Positions 38,933 through 47,405 of a DNA stretch of 59,231 nucleotides are shown piece after piece. This stretch comes from a virus. The stretch spans positions 1 through 59,231 of the IMG/VR virus record IMGVR_UViG_3300050015_000289. One strand, 5' to 3'. Below the pieces are notes generated by a model that saw only the letters and a program-made list of their open reading frames with translations, made no database searches and was not told where the DNA came from. The translations under genes were made by a program, and so were the position numbers. How positions within the stretch are numbered: the stretch's first letter is position 1; each line of letters starts with the position of its first letter.

Positions 38933-39877
38933 TTATAGACTTCCATAGGTACTACCAAGTTCCGAACTCAACAGAGTGCTGAGTATAGCATCAAAAGCTG
39001 TTACACTAGCGGCAGGCACTGCGATAGTAAGGTGACGAGGTGACTGTTGAACTGCATGATTATGTTCGTCGCCATCATAGAAGTCGATCTCATACAGCGT
39101 GTAAGTTGTACCATCGACAACATCTGATTGTATCGCAAAATCATATGGATACATCAATCCACGATATGTGTCACCGAAGGCACCACGAGTCTGCCATTCC
39201 AGATCTTTAATGAAATTTAAAGAACATGGATTAGGGGTGTACCCAGTAAGTGCTATCACCATTGTAGCACCAAGGACGAGGGTACTTGCAGTATATTCGC
39301 TAGCTTTCACTGCGAATTCAATTGCACGACCATCTTTCTTTCCTACCACAAACGGTAACGCAGTAGACTGCAGAGTAATAACTGCCGCATTAGGAGTAAT
39401 AGTGAACCATGATTGACCCATCTTGGTCTGTGCGGCCTTCAAGTTATTAGCAAGAGCTAATGCGATAGACGTGGTGGTATCACCAGTGACGGCTGTGTAT
39501 GATCCGTTTAGGAACATAACATCATCTTTGCCTAGAGATCCGTCATTCCAAATTCTGATCATAATCTCATACAGATCGCCAACAACTGCGGCACCTACCG
39601 TAACGGTAGCAGATGGTAATGTTTCACCAGTGGGACTAACCTTTTTGAAATATGTAATCTTTTCAGGATTAATGGTGTCCGATTTACGAACGCGACCATC
39701 CAGATGTTTTACATAAACTGCAAATTTATCTTCCCCCGTAGGAGCATTACCATATTGGTTAAAAACCTGCCCCTCACCGGCTGACGCAGTTGCGACGAAG
39801 GTGGCGGCAGTTTGTTCTGAGGCTATTGCACTAAGAACAATGAGATCTCGTTCATTTCTAATTGAAAAAAGAGCCAT
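38933..39877 (-). CDS. Structural protein, 314 aa (tail or capsid auxiliary)
   Basis: It starts MALFSIRNERDLIVLSAIASEQTAATF and is Thr/Ala/Val-rich with beta-strand character, typical of a tail-tube, tail-hub or capsid-decorating protein. No signal peptide, membrane helix or enzyme motif. It is preceded by the paralogous 243-aa pair and ends in its own terminator, so its level may be set apart from the tail block. Composition and place in the capsid-tail interval support a virion role; the exact position in the particle is not deducible. Confidence 0.6.
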   Translation of the reverse strand: MALFSIRNERDLIVLSAIASEQTAATFVATASAGEGQVFNQYGNAPTGEDKFAVYVKHLDGRVRKSDTINPEKITYFKKVSPTGETLPSATVTVGAAVVGDLYEIMIRIWNDGSLGKDDVMFLNGSYTAVTGDTTTSIALALANNLKAAQTKMGQSWFTITPNAAVITLQSTALPFVVGKKDGRAIEFAVKASEYTASTLVLGATMVIALTGYTPNPCSLNFIKDLEWQTRGAFGDTYRGLMYPYDFAIQSDVVDGTTYTLYEIDFYDGDEHNHAVQQSPRHLTIAVPAASVTAFDAILSTLLSSELGSTYGSL

Positions 39878-39919
39878 AATGTATAATTATTAAATTGTGA
39901 TTTTATTATTTATATCTTT

Positions 39920-40651
39920 TTAACTGTTTATGGATAAGTTTGACGCAGCAACTTTCGCATTGGGATCATCGGTTTTTGACATATATCCCAGGACTATCGC
40001 TGCATCAAGTATCTTCTCGTGAAGCATATCCAATGGAGCGGTAGCATTTAAATTGTTATTAGTCGAGACACCTTCTATTGATGCATCTTCCAAAGAATCT
40101 GTAACTATAAATGGTGGAATCTTTGATATATATTTGAGATAATATCGCGGGGAATCGGTAACCTGAATATCTGTTATTATCTCAGAATATTTCTTAGTAA
40201 CTCCACCATCCACAAGTGTTATACTGTCGCGCCATGCATATCCTCGTTCTGAAGCCCTAAAAGGATTATCGAAGGAATAATATGCCTCATCATCTTTCAG
40301 TGGCTTAATCTTTCTTAGAATGGCGTTATCGGCATCCCTGATAGACTCCGCAACAACATATAAGACATCATCTGGTAGCTCAAAGACTATACTATCTGCC
40401 CTCACCAGTAATGAGGGATCTGCTGCAAATATAGTACCTATCTGTGCTGACTTGGTTATAGAAAGCAACTGTTTCTTGATCTTTTCATTTCTATCATAAG
40501 AGACCATAATCTGCTTAACGATATCATTGGCAGCCTTGGTGAGCAACAGAGACTTCTCATATTCGTCAAATACAGCTAATGACACGTTTTTTGTCTGAGC
40601 GTATCTGTTGGATAGAACATCCATTGCATCTGATAGTTCGCTATATGTCAT
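39920..40651 (-). CDS. Structural protein, 243 aa, paralogue of the preceding gene (copy 2)
   Basis: Equal in length to the upstream neighbour (243 aa) and similar in pattern. Both have an early helix with [DN]xYEKS..LT.A (here FDEYEKSLLLTKAANDIV), a central strand with DDVL(Y/F), a YI[SK].[PI]P.[IF]IV stretch and a late MLHEKILDAAI helix that mirrors PPEIHDEILDRAI. The two were probably made by duplication and may form alternating subunits of a ring or tail hub (compare the two tail-hub proteins of PhicrAss001). The start overlaps the stop of copy 1 by one base. Confidence 0.6.
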   Translation of the reverse strand: MTYSELSDAMDVLSNRYAQTKNVSLAVFDEYEKSLLLTKAANDIVKQIMVSYDRNEKIKKQLLSITKSAQIGTIFAADPSLLVRADSIVFELPDDVLYVVAESIRDADNAILRKIKPLKDDEAYYSFDNPFRASERGYAWRDSITLVDGGVTKKYSEIITDIQVTDSPRYYLKYISKIPPFIVTDSLEDASIEGVSTNNNLNATAPLDMLHEKILDAAIVLGYMSKTDDPNAKVAASNLSINS

Positions 40652-41382
40652 TATTCGTTTCTTTGATCAAGTTGTAACATCCCAGCATAATCGCCCGCAT
40701 AATCTACACGACAGATCTCAATTGCCCTATCCAATATCTCATCGTGTATCTCAGGTGGAAGAGCACATTCAGTTATGGCAGTAAGTCCCCCTATCTGTAG
40801 AGGAGAAGATAACGTGCCAACAATGATGGGAGTAGGTCTTTTAATATACCTTGCAGTATATGTAAATGGCTTCGTCTTGTCTATGTTAGACTTTGGAATT
40901 ATCTCTACTATAATATTACCACTAATATTTCCACCCTTTACTATTCTCCATGACTGTCTCTTAGGCGGACTAGTATAAGCCTTAGATAATATCCTTTCAA
41001 GATCTTTATATTCTATTGGAAAGACAGATGTCAACACATCAATTTCATCCTGCGTTTGATATAAAAACCTCTCATTTAATATAAACAAAACATCATCATC
41101 TATTCTAAATATAAGACCGTTATCCGTAAAAGGTGTTCCACCATTTTCCGTAGATAATGAAACGGTATTAGTGACAGAAGAGAAGTCGATATGCCTTTTC
41201 TCTGACATATCGAATCCCTCTGCATATTTATTCCCCTTAGGATTAAAATAGTTACTCAAGATCTGCTCCTGTGCCGTAGTGAGGTACATTGACTTTTCAT
41301 AGTCATTTAACCCGTAGGCAAGATTACTATTGATCTGAGAAAACCGTGTTTCAAACCTCTGGGAAAATTCGGCTACGTTCAT
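40651..41382 (-). CDS. Structural protein, 243 aa (copy 1 of a paralogous pair)
   Basis: It begins MNVAEFSQRFETRFSQINSNL, followed by GLNDYEKSMYLTTAQEQIL, which aligns by eye with FDEYEKSLLLTKAANDIV in the next gene. A central strand VLFILNERFLY and the closing PPEIHDEILDRAIEI helix also match. No enzyme motif. A tail-hub or neck role is inferred from the duplication, length and position between the capsid and ring genes. The start overlaps the upstream gene's stop (ATGA). Confidence 0.6.
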   Translation of the reverse strand: MNVAEFSQRFETRFSQINSNLAYGLNDYEKSMYLTTAQEQILSNYFNPKGNKYAEGFDMSEKRHIDFSSVTNTVSLSTENGGTPFTDNGLIFRIDDDVLFILNERFLYQTQDEIDVLTSVFPIEYKDLERILSKAYTSPPKRQSWRIVKGGNISGNIIVEIIPKSNIDKTKPFTYTARYIKRPTPIIVGTLSSPLQIGGLTAITECALPPEIHDEILDRAIEICRVDYAGDYAGMLQLDQRNE

Positions 41383-42257
41383 TGATTGGCTATTGCTATT
41401 CTGTTTTCTATCTTTAGTCGAATTGGTTGATTGACGGGAGCATCAATGAAATTGGCGGCGGCGGCAAGTGAGGCATTACCCTCAGTTGACAGTGGCTTGC
41501 CTTCATCAGTATAATACTGACCATCGACAAACCTTACAGCACCACATCTTACACCTTTATCAATCAACATTTTAGTCTTAAGTTGTTTATCGCTAGCAAC
41601 CTGAACGAATTCCTTGGTCTGACCTTCTATGATATCTCCCATCCAACCCTGGAGAGTAGATAACTTGGTACTCTCAGAAACATTTGCGCCCCTGACAACC
41701 TTACAGATATATCCAAGTACATCACGATCTTCCTCAAATCTTCCGTATAACTTATATGCTTCTTGTTTGGCGGTAAGCTTACGATGACTTTCTTGTTCTC
41801 TTTCACCATCTCTTACTGCATAAAACATATATGTCACCCTGTTATTAACTTCATCAATAGAAGGGGCTACAATATTCTCATGAGATAAAACAACCTTGGC
41901 TTTTATATAATCCTCTGGAGATGATAGATCGAAAAAGTTTTCACCCTTCTCTAGTTTTATCTTAATAGAATCCCAATAGTTATTTTCCTTTTTGTAAACA
42001 CTAAGTCCATCTTTTCCAAGACCCATATAGTCTTCCAAAAAAGCTTTTTCATCATTGGTTAATACATTCTTATAGTCACCATTTTTCAGTAATGGGGTGG
42101 ACAGTATCCTACAGGCACCCTCCATCATTCCACCATACAAAATATGTTTTGGATTAGTAATAAACCCTCTTGGACGAGGATAAAATTTAATCACCAATCT
42201 CTTTTGTTCTAAACAATTCGTCAGCGTCTGTTCTTCCTTATTATCATTCTTTGCCAT
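41379..42257 (-). CDS. Conserved capsid-adjacent structural protein, 292 aa
   Basis: It starts with a charged segment and then LVIKFYPRPRGFITNPKHILYGGMMEG. Mixed alpha/beta, with a beta-rich first half and a helical QGWMGDIIEGQTKEFVQVASDKQLKTK region later. It follows the major capsid gene after a terminator hairpin (42269-42303) and overlaps the next gene. crAss-like genomes generally have a conserved structural gene right after the capsid gene, and this matches that place. The actual role (head completion, neck) is not visible in the sequence. Confidence 0.6.
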   Translation of the reverse strand: MAKNDNKEEQTLTNCLEQKRLVIKFYPRPRGFITNPKHILYGGMMEGACRILSTPLLKNGDYKNVLTNDEKAFLEDYMGLGKDGLSVYKKENNYWDSIKIKLEKGENFFDLSSPEDYIKAKVVLSHENIVAPSIDEVNNRVTYMFYAVRDGEREQESHRKLTAKQEAYKLYGRFEEDRDVLGYICKVVRGANVSESTKLSTLQGWMGDIIEGQTKEFVQVASDKQLKTKMLIDKGVRCGAVRFVDGQYYTDEGKPLSTEGNASLAAAANFIDAPVNQPIRLKIENRIAIANQ

Positions 42258-42268
42258 ATGATATTTTT

Positions 42269-42303
42269 AAAAATAAAACAAATGGAAGGGGTTGCCCCCT
42301 TCC
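42269..42303 (-). terminator. Intrinsic terminator after the major capsid gene
   Basis: GGAAGGGG (42284-42291) pairs with CCCCTTCC (42296-42303) around a TTGC loop, a perfect 8-bp stem. On the minus strand it is followed by a T-rich tract. It lies 8 bases after the capsid stop codon. Because no promoter-like sequence precedes the next gene, it is probably a partial terminator that keeps capsid mRNA above downstream genes. Confidence 0.85.
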
Positions 42304-42310
42304 TTGTTAA

Positions 42311-43825
42311 TTATGCAAGCTCAATAGGTATTAAACTAGCCGTACGAGACGGATCTAAAACCAAAGCACCAAGAGTACACTGTTTGTGAATAACAGCCTT
42401 GTCTTCATCGAATGACATATTGTCATTGTTGATAGCACCAGTAAAAGGATTACGGAAACCCCATTGATAACCACGAATTTCTTCCTGCCCTTTAATCTTG
42501 GCAATCTGAATATTCGGCTCATCCATAGTACCAATGTAGAGAATATCATAACGATATGACTCTGCAGGTATGATAACTGATCCACGAAAATCAGATGCAT
42601 AGATCTTATTACGTACTGGATCATCATAGAAAGGATCTACCTCAACACTTACAATGACACCATTGGGGGCACGCCATTCAACGAACTGGAACCCAACAGA
42701 CAATGCATTGTCATGTAATTGAGACGACACACTCTTAATGGAAGCACCATTCTCGAAACGAGATCCGGTGGTTACGCTTCCCAGCCATCCTGTAGCTATG
42801 TCAGTGATTGCTTTATGAAATTGAGCTGCACCACCTTCACCCGTTCTTAACATAAACCGACGTTCACCCATACCTAACTTAGCATGAGCTAAACTGTAAA
42901 GCATATCTTCAATCAATTTGATTGAGAATTTGCCATAATATTGGGTGTTAGAAACCTCCATTTGTTCACGAATACCAGAACCCATCTTGATGACGTTACC
43001 AGACTTACCAATATTCTGATATTCACCAGCCTGGTCACGGTTAGACCTTGAATAGATGATGGCGTGATTCTTCTCTTCAGAAAATTCCTCTTCTAGTTTA
43101 AAGTCAACGTAGTGCATCCACCCATTCATAACGGTTTTGTTACCAGCTTTGTCAACAACAGGGATACCCATCTGGATCTTCATGTCATCAATATTACCTG
43201 GAACTTCGTGTTTTATACGAAGAGTAGTCCATTCATTACGCATAGATGTAGGAGAGGTAAAATGAATATCACCAACTTGGCGAGACATTTTCTCTTCTAC
43301 TGGAGAGAAGTCTTTAGAGAACTTCTTACCTGCGACAAGTTCGGCACCTGGCATACCACCAGTAACATTACCCAGTAATTCTACTGTGTATACTGCATAC
43401 ATACCATCAGGACGACCATCGCCAATAACACGTAATGGATATAATTCATTCTTTTCTCCAACGATCTGATTCCCATCAGCAAACCAATCTTCCGCAAAAT
43501 ACAGGTCGAACCGTGTATTAACAGCACCTACACCATTGTCACTACCCGTAATAGTTGATCCAGCACTTACTGCCTTCACCAACTGAATGTTACGCCTAGA
43601 TGATCCGATAAGTTGCCATACAAATTCGTCAGATGTGTCAAAATATTTGGTTGGAAATTGGGAGAGATAGTTCTCCAACGATTTACCACGATTATAGGCC
43701 AGGAGTTGTATCATATTCTTGGCAGCCGCTTGAGGTTGCCCGTGAAAGATGGCCCTAACATGGTTTTTGTCGGTAAGTCCCTGCCACGCCTTAGGGGCAG
43801 TCATTTGAAATTTACCTAAACTCAT
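42311..43825 (-). CDS. Major capsid protein, crAss-like, 504 aa
   Basis: HK97-fold major capsid protein of the crAss-like group. Recognisable segments include MSLGKFQMTAPKAWQGL at the start, SNTQYYGKFSIKLIEDM, GERRFMLRTGEGGAAQFHKA near residue 330, and EWRAPNGVIVSVEVDPFYDD near 390. Length matches the family (~490-510 aa). No protease-cleavage prodomain is evident. It lies downstream of a scaffold-like gene and is followed by a strong hairpin terminator, consistent with the need for many copies. The start is clear: the 29-base gap after the scaffold gene contains only A/T-rich sequence. Confidence 0.9.
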   Translation of the reverse strand: MSLGKFQMTAPKAWQGLTDKNHVRAIFHGQPQAAAKNMIQLLAYNRGKSLENYLSQFPTKYFDTSDEFVWQLIGSSRRNIQLVKAVSAGSTITGSDNGVGAVNTRFDLYFAEDWFADGNQIVGEKNELYPLRVIGDGRPDGMYAVYTVELLGNVTGGMPGAELVAGKKFSKDFSPVEEKMSRQVGDIHFTSPTSMRNEWTTLRIKHEVPGNIDDMKIQMGIPVVDKAGNKTVMNGWMHYVDFKLEEEFSEEKNHAIIYSRSNRDQAGEYQNIGKSGNVIKMGSGIREQMEVSNTQYYGKFSIKLIEDMLYSLAHAKLGMGERRFMLRTGEGGAAQFHKAITDIATGWLGSVTTGSRFENGASIKSVSSQLHDNALSVGFQFVEWRAPNGVIVSVEVDPFYDDPVRNKIYASDFRGSVIIPAESYRYDILYIGTMDEPNIQIAKIKGQEEIRGYQWGFRNPFTGAINNDNMSFDEDKAVIHKQCTLGALVLDPSRTASLIPIELA

Positions 43826-43854
43826 AGTTAATTAATTAAAATTTAAAAAAATTG

Positions 43855-44952
43855 TTAAGCCTCCTCGTCAAATTTATAATCGCGAATTCCATAAATCGCT
43901 GCGTCATCATGTTCGGGGGTGGAGACGTTCCCCAATGAATCAAAGTTCGTTGAATTCAATACTGACTCTAATTCTCTAGCCGCTTTCGTTTTAGCTTTTG
44001 TGGTAACAAAGGTATCAAATTTTTTAAAACCATCTGTTATTGCATACAGCCATGCCATTTTATGCTGGAAATCAATTGGATTCTCCATCTGATATTTGGT
44101 TATAGCATTTACCAACGTGCCATCTTCTGTTTTAGCAACTGGCTTTGTTATAACACTATACATCTTGTCTTTCAACTGTCTGGTAATCTCAAATGTTTCC
44201 CCTATTTTATCAGTATTGTAAAATGAATTTCTTAAAGATTCTTCGTATTCTTTTTGTTGTTTTATATTTTCCTCATATAATGTCTTCTGATATTCAAATT
44301 CCTGTTGATTCCTATATTGTATTGCAGCCCTGATCTCGTTTCTTGCAGCCTTAGCCTCTTCTACATCTTCTGCGAGATCTATGTGCATCTGAGCCATCTT
44401 CTCTGCTTTAGCCTGTGTTATACCCTTTGCAACATAACCGTCAATTATAATATTCTTCCTTAACTCTTCATTGCTCTCGATGAGATCGTCAGTAATGGAA
44501 TCTATAGATTGCTCAGTTCTCTTTGCCTCAACGAATGTCTCCGCAGGGATACCTTGATTCAATGCTTGAAGATACTGTTTCTGTAAATCATTGAGTTCGT
44601 TAACATTATCTAAACTAAATCCAAGTGACTCTGTTAAGGTTTTCTTGTTAGCCTGTTTAATCCTGTCACCCAACTTATCAAAACTATCAATAGCCTTGAC
44701 ATCTTCATCGTTGAGGTCGGGGAGGAATCCTTCTTCTCCAAGGGCTTTGGCTAAGGAAGAATATAGATTCGGCAAAGATTCACTTCCACTCTCGGTGGAT
44801 TCCTCGCCCTCGTCCTCTTCTTTGCCAACTACTTTCTCTGGAGTTGCCTCCTCGTTGGGTTTCTCTTCTTCTGATGGAGTAATATCCTCATCTATAAGAA
44901 CATACTCATCATCAAATATACTTGTATTCAAATTTTCCAATAAATTACTCAT
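43855..44952 (-). CDS. Probable capsid scaffolding protein, 365 aa
   Basis: Highly acidic N-terminal ~60 residues (many Glu/Asp/Ser/Pro), then long Gln/Lys/Glu/Ala-rich helices likely to be coiled coil (residues ~150-245), ending in a more structured C-terminal part. This composition and the place directly upstream of the capsid gene are typical of scaffolding proteins that guide procapsid assembly. No protease catalytic motif is seen, so the scaffold would be released or cut by another enzyme. A promoter-like -7 element at 44974-44981 precedes it. Confidence 0.7.
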   Translation of the reverse strand: MSNLLENLNTSIFDDEYVLIDEDITPSEEEKPNEEATPEKVVGKEEDEGEESTESGSESLPNLYSSLAKALGEEGFLPDLNDEDVKAIDSFDKLGDRIKQANKKTLTESLGFSLDNVNELNDLQKQYLQALNQGIPAETFVEAKRTEQSIDSITDDLIESNEELRKNIIIDGYVAKGITQAKAEKMAQMHIDLAEDVEEAKAARNEIRAAIQYRNQQEFEYQKTLYEENIKQQKEYEESLRNSFYNTDKIGETFEITRQLKDKMYSVITKPVAKTEDGTLVNAITKYQMENPIDFQHKMAWLYAITDGFKKFDTFVTTKAKTKAARELESVLNSTNFDSLGNVSTPEHDDAAIYGIRDYKFDEEA

Positions 44953-44973
44953 GCCGAATTCTTTTTAATGGTA

Positions 44974-45005
44974 CAAAGATAACAAAATTTTTTCTGATAA
45001 TGTAT
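44974..45005 (-). promoter_or_regulatory. Weak Bacteroidota-type promoter before scaffold and capsid genes
   Basis: On the minus strand TATCTTTG (44974-44981) matches the TAnnTTTG -7 consensus. The expected -33 position, 20 bases upstream, is not a good TTTG match. The element lies 22 bases before the scaffold start and is the only promoter-like sequence between the lysis genes and the capsid gene. Confidence 0.45.
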
Positions 45006-45061
45006 ATGAATGGAACGCATATAGTCAATTGAGCCCCATCTATCGCTAAAATATATGATAG

Positions 45062-45559
45062 TCAAGAATAGCATTCTTCTGGATATGGTGTCCCATCGCT
45101 AAAAAATAATTTTTTGTAATATTTACTGATGAAATTACCGTTATTTTTCAAGGCTTCTATCGCATTCCTATCATGAATTTTATTAATAATCCGTTCTGAT
45201 CTATGTGTCCCTTTTGTGGAACGATGTTTACCTATCTGTGATATAGACATTTTTTGCCTGGTTTTGTCAGAAACTATCACATTAATAGTACCCTCTCCGC
45301 CATCTGTCAAATTACAAAGAGTTCCATTTCCCAAATTGGCTCTTCCGTGAAAATTAATAAGTTCTTTTTCTTTAACACATGCCTCATCCCATGATATATC
45401 GCTTAATAGTATTTCTACTATATATCCATATTTTTTAACAATCCTCTTCCACCATTCACTCCTATGCTGTATAACATATGCCCTACGTTCTGATCTACCT
45501 ATCCCGACATAGAAAACATCACCTGTATCTTTTCTCTTATGGATATATACTACTGCCAT
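45062..45559 (-). CDS. GIY-YIG homing endonuclease, 165 aa
   Basis: The start VVYIHKRKDTGDVFYVGIG is a GIY-YIG core. KEKELINFHGRANLGNG and TDGGEG follow, mirroring the 195-aa gene at 38239-38826. A single NUMOD3-type unit (SDKTRQKMSISQIGKH) remains and the protein ends soon after (YPEECYS), so it lacks the repeated DNA-binding units and zinc finger of its paralogue and may be a shortened version. It lies between the lysis cassette and the scaffold promoter, 3 bases after the spanin gene, without interrupting either. Confidence 0.8.
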   Translation of the reverse strand: MAVVYIHKRKDTGDVFYVGIGRSERRAYVIQHRSEWWKRIVKKYGYIVEILLSDISWDEACVKEKELINFHGRANLGNGTLCNLTDGGEGTINVIVSDKTRQKMSISQIGKHRSTKGTHRSERIINKIHDRNAIEALKNNGNFISKYYKKLFFSDGTPYPEECYS

Positions 45560-45562
45560 GCT

Positions 45563-46099
45563 CTATATGATTTTACCTATCCACCCAATCAGGTCGAATA
45601 TCCCAAATTTTTTTAATAGGACTACTATGCCAACAGCCAATTCAGCAATAAACAACCAAAATGTAAACTTATAAAACTTGGGAATAAACTTAACGGGGGT
45701 AACCTTATTAATCACTGTCTCTCGTATAGCTCCCGGTATCTTCAGTGTATCAGTATGGGGAAAGAGCATGCTTGGCTTATTTATCCAAGCATATAGATCT
45801 AATTTACTATTAGATATGGAAGCAGTGGCAGATACAATACCAAATGTTTTAGTCACTGGAGCCATAGTAGCAATACCATCTTTAACGTAGACAGTCTCCT
45901 TAATCTTTACGGTGTCAGATGGTAGTTTAACGGTAACAGTGTCATGAACTAAAATGGTGGTATCTTTCTTGGTAGAAGTGGAACTGACAGTAGTTCCACA
46001 TACCTGTGCAAATCGTTGGCAGTTACGACCTATTTTAGCGTCTGTGAGACACGATCCCATTGTCAGCAATAGTAATAGTCCGATTAATAATTTCTTCAT
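45563..46099 (-). CDS. Unimolecular spanin candidate (lipoprotein with C-terminal TM), 178 aa
   Basis: The N-terminus is a lipoprotein signal (LLIGLLLLLTMGSC, lipobox Cys17), which would anchor the mature protein in the outer membrane. The C-terminus has a strong hydrophobic helix (FWLFIAELAVGIVVLL, ~residues 146-162) that could sit in the inner membrane. Between them is a Thr/Val-rich, beta-prone stretch. This arrangement is that of a unimolecular spanin (T1 gp11 type), which fuses the two membranes at the end of lysis. It is directly downstream of the holin and GH24 lysozyme genes, which strengthens the call. It ends with TAG. Confidence 0.7.
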   Translation of the reverse strand: MKKLLIGLLLLLTMGSCLTDAKIGRNCQRFAQVCGTTVSSTSTKKDTTILVHDTVTVKLPSDTVKIKETVYVKDGIATMAPVTKTFGIVSATASISNSKLDLYAWINKPSMLFPHTDTLKIPGAIRETVINKVTPVKFIPKFYKFTFWLFIAELAVGIVVLLKKFGIFDLIGWIGKII

Positions 46100-46100
46100 G

Positions 46101-46370
46101 TTATTTGCCCTTATTTTGTTCTTCGTATATATTGGATGGGTCTTTTATGGTGAACTGTGAAGCCACACCAACACCTGCACCATATGCTATGACATATTTG
46201 ATGATAGTCATAGCTACATCATCAAGTCCAAGATTCATCGTGGTATTTGCCACCCATACGGCAGTACACGAACTGACGACGATTAAGGCTACCTTCCTCA
46301 CCTGAGACCAGAAAAAAGGTATCTCTGCCTTCCACCGTATAATCAGCTCCTTTAAAAAAGTTATTTTCAT
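46101..46370 (-). CDS. Holin candidate, 89 aa
   Basis: Small protein with two predicted membrane helices: VALIVVSSCTAVWVANTTM (~27-45) and IIKYVIAYGAGVGVASQF (~56-73), with a charged N-terminus and a hydrophilic C-terminal tail. Size, membrane layout and place between the GH24 lysozyme and the spanin candidate fit a holin that times release of the endolysin. Holins share little sequence, so the exact class is not assigned. Confidence 0.75.
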   Translation of the reverse strand: MKITFLKELIIRWKAEIPFFWSQVRKVALIVVSSCTAVWVANTTMNLGLDDVAMTIIKYVIAYGAGVGVASQFTIKDPSNIYEEQNKGK

Positions 46371-46380
46371 AGTTTAATTT

Positions 46381-46866
46381 TTAGTCGAAGAATTTAATTT
46401 CTCCTGTTGTATATAATAATGCCTCAGACTTTCTTCGATTAATTAGACCTTGGCTAACTTTTCCGCCTGCCTTATTCCATAATAGAAAAGCCTCAGTTAT
46501 ATCTCCTATTCCCAGCTTTATCCTTTTTAACAGGGTAGATGTTAAAAAAGCACCCCATCCAACGTTATAAATGAAATCTATCAGCGCATCGAACTGATCC
46601 TGATTAATATCAATATTGGTCCTACTTAGTTTACCCTCCCTATCTGTAAGATCCATCCTTAATAGATTTTCTGCATCGTCTATATTAAAATTAGGATACA
46701 AACTAAATGCAAGATCCTTATCTTCAGGACCCTTTAATTGGTTGCCATTATTAACGATTGCGTGACCATATCCTATGGTCCATACTTTAGCCACGTCCAT
46801 ATATGGATGTAAAACACATCCCTCATAATTCTTTAGTAATTTAATTCCTACGTCGCTAGTTTTCAT
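46381..46866 (-). CDS. GH24 (T4-type) lysozyme, endolysin
   Basis: This 161-aa protein has the T4 lysozyme catalytic triad in the right spacing: Glu15 in KNYEG, Asp24 in PYMDVAK and Thr30 in WTIGYGH (compare E11-D20-T26 of T4). NVGWGAFLTSTLLKRI and a C-terminal GLINRRKSEALL helix also match the family. It cleaves the glycan strand of peptidoglycan. There is no signal peptide, so export would depend on the neighbouring holin. Full length for the family. Confidence 0.9.
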   Translation of the reverse strand: MKTSDVGIKLLKNYEGCVLHPYMDVAKVWTIGYGHAIVNNGNQLKGPEDKDLAFSLYPNFNIDDAENLLRMDLTDREGKLSRTNIDINQDQFDALIDFIYNVGWGAFLTSTLLKRIKLGIGDITEAFLLWNKAGGKVSQGLINRRKSEALLYTTGEIKFFD

Positions 46867-46878
46867 TGAATGTATTTT

Positions 46879-47376
46879 TTAGTGTACTCCTATACCAAAT
46901 ATATGATAAAGCAGGGCAAGAAATAAAGCTCCAGCAGCAGCTATGAACCATTTATTAGTATTTTTAACGTTATTCATTAAAATGATAACCTGAGCGTATC
47001 CATCCTCAAGCTTTTTTACCCTATCTTCCCTGACAGTATGTATCTCATTTTTTAGATCTTCAAAGTCTTTCTTGTCTACCTTATTTTTTTCTAGTTCTGA
47101 TATCTTCGAAGATAACCCATTTGTTAAATCCCTTATATCAGACCTGACATAATCCATTATCGTTTTTAACTCAATCAATAGATCATGGTCTTCTGCATCT
47201 TTTGCATTGACAACTTTTACTGCTACCGCCGCAGCTTCTAATACAACCTTAGCAGCTAATGATGCTGCATCTGCTATTAGCCTTACAGCATCCTCTGATG
47301 CTTGTCTCAACTCCTGTTTGTGCTGATCTAGTAAGATAGATATGTCAGCATCTTCATTCATTTTCTTAACTGCCAT
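46879..47376 (-). CDS. Coiled-coil protein with C-terminal membrane helix, 165 aa
   Basis: The protein is mostly an Ala/Glu/Lys-rich coiled coil (residues ~15-140) followed by a single hydrophobic helix WFIAAAGALFLALLYHIFG (~143-161) and a short tail. A tail-anchored inner-membrane protein is likely. It lies immediately upstream of the lysozyme gene in the lysis cassette, so an accessory lysis role such as an antiholin or holin partner is possible, but no such family is recognised. Confidence 0.6.
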   Translation of the reverse strand: MAVKKMNEDADISILLDQHKQELRQASEDAVRLIADAASLAAKVVLEAAAVAVKVVNAKDAEDHDLLIELKTIMDYVRSDIRDLTNGLSSKISELEKNKVDKKDFEDLKNEIHTVREDRVKKLEDGYAQVIILMNNVKNTNKWFIAAAGALFLALLYHIFGIGVH

Positions 47377-47405
47377 GTTATAATATATTTAAACATTAGT
47401 ATTAT

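Noticed and set aside
45044-45062. Hairpin CTATC/GATAG downstream of the lysis genes as a terminator
   Set aside because: Only 5 bp with a long loop and no T tract on either strand.
36249-45559. Group I introns or inteins hosting the GIY-YIG genes
   Set aside because: Flanking structural genes are complete and in frame on both sides, with no split coding sequence or intron-like stretch around the endonucleases.
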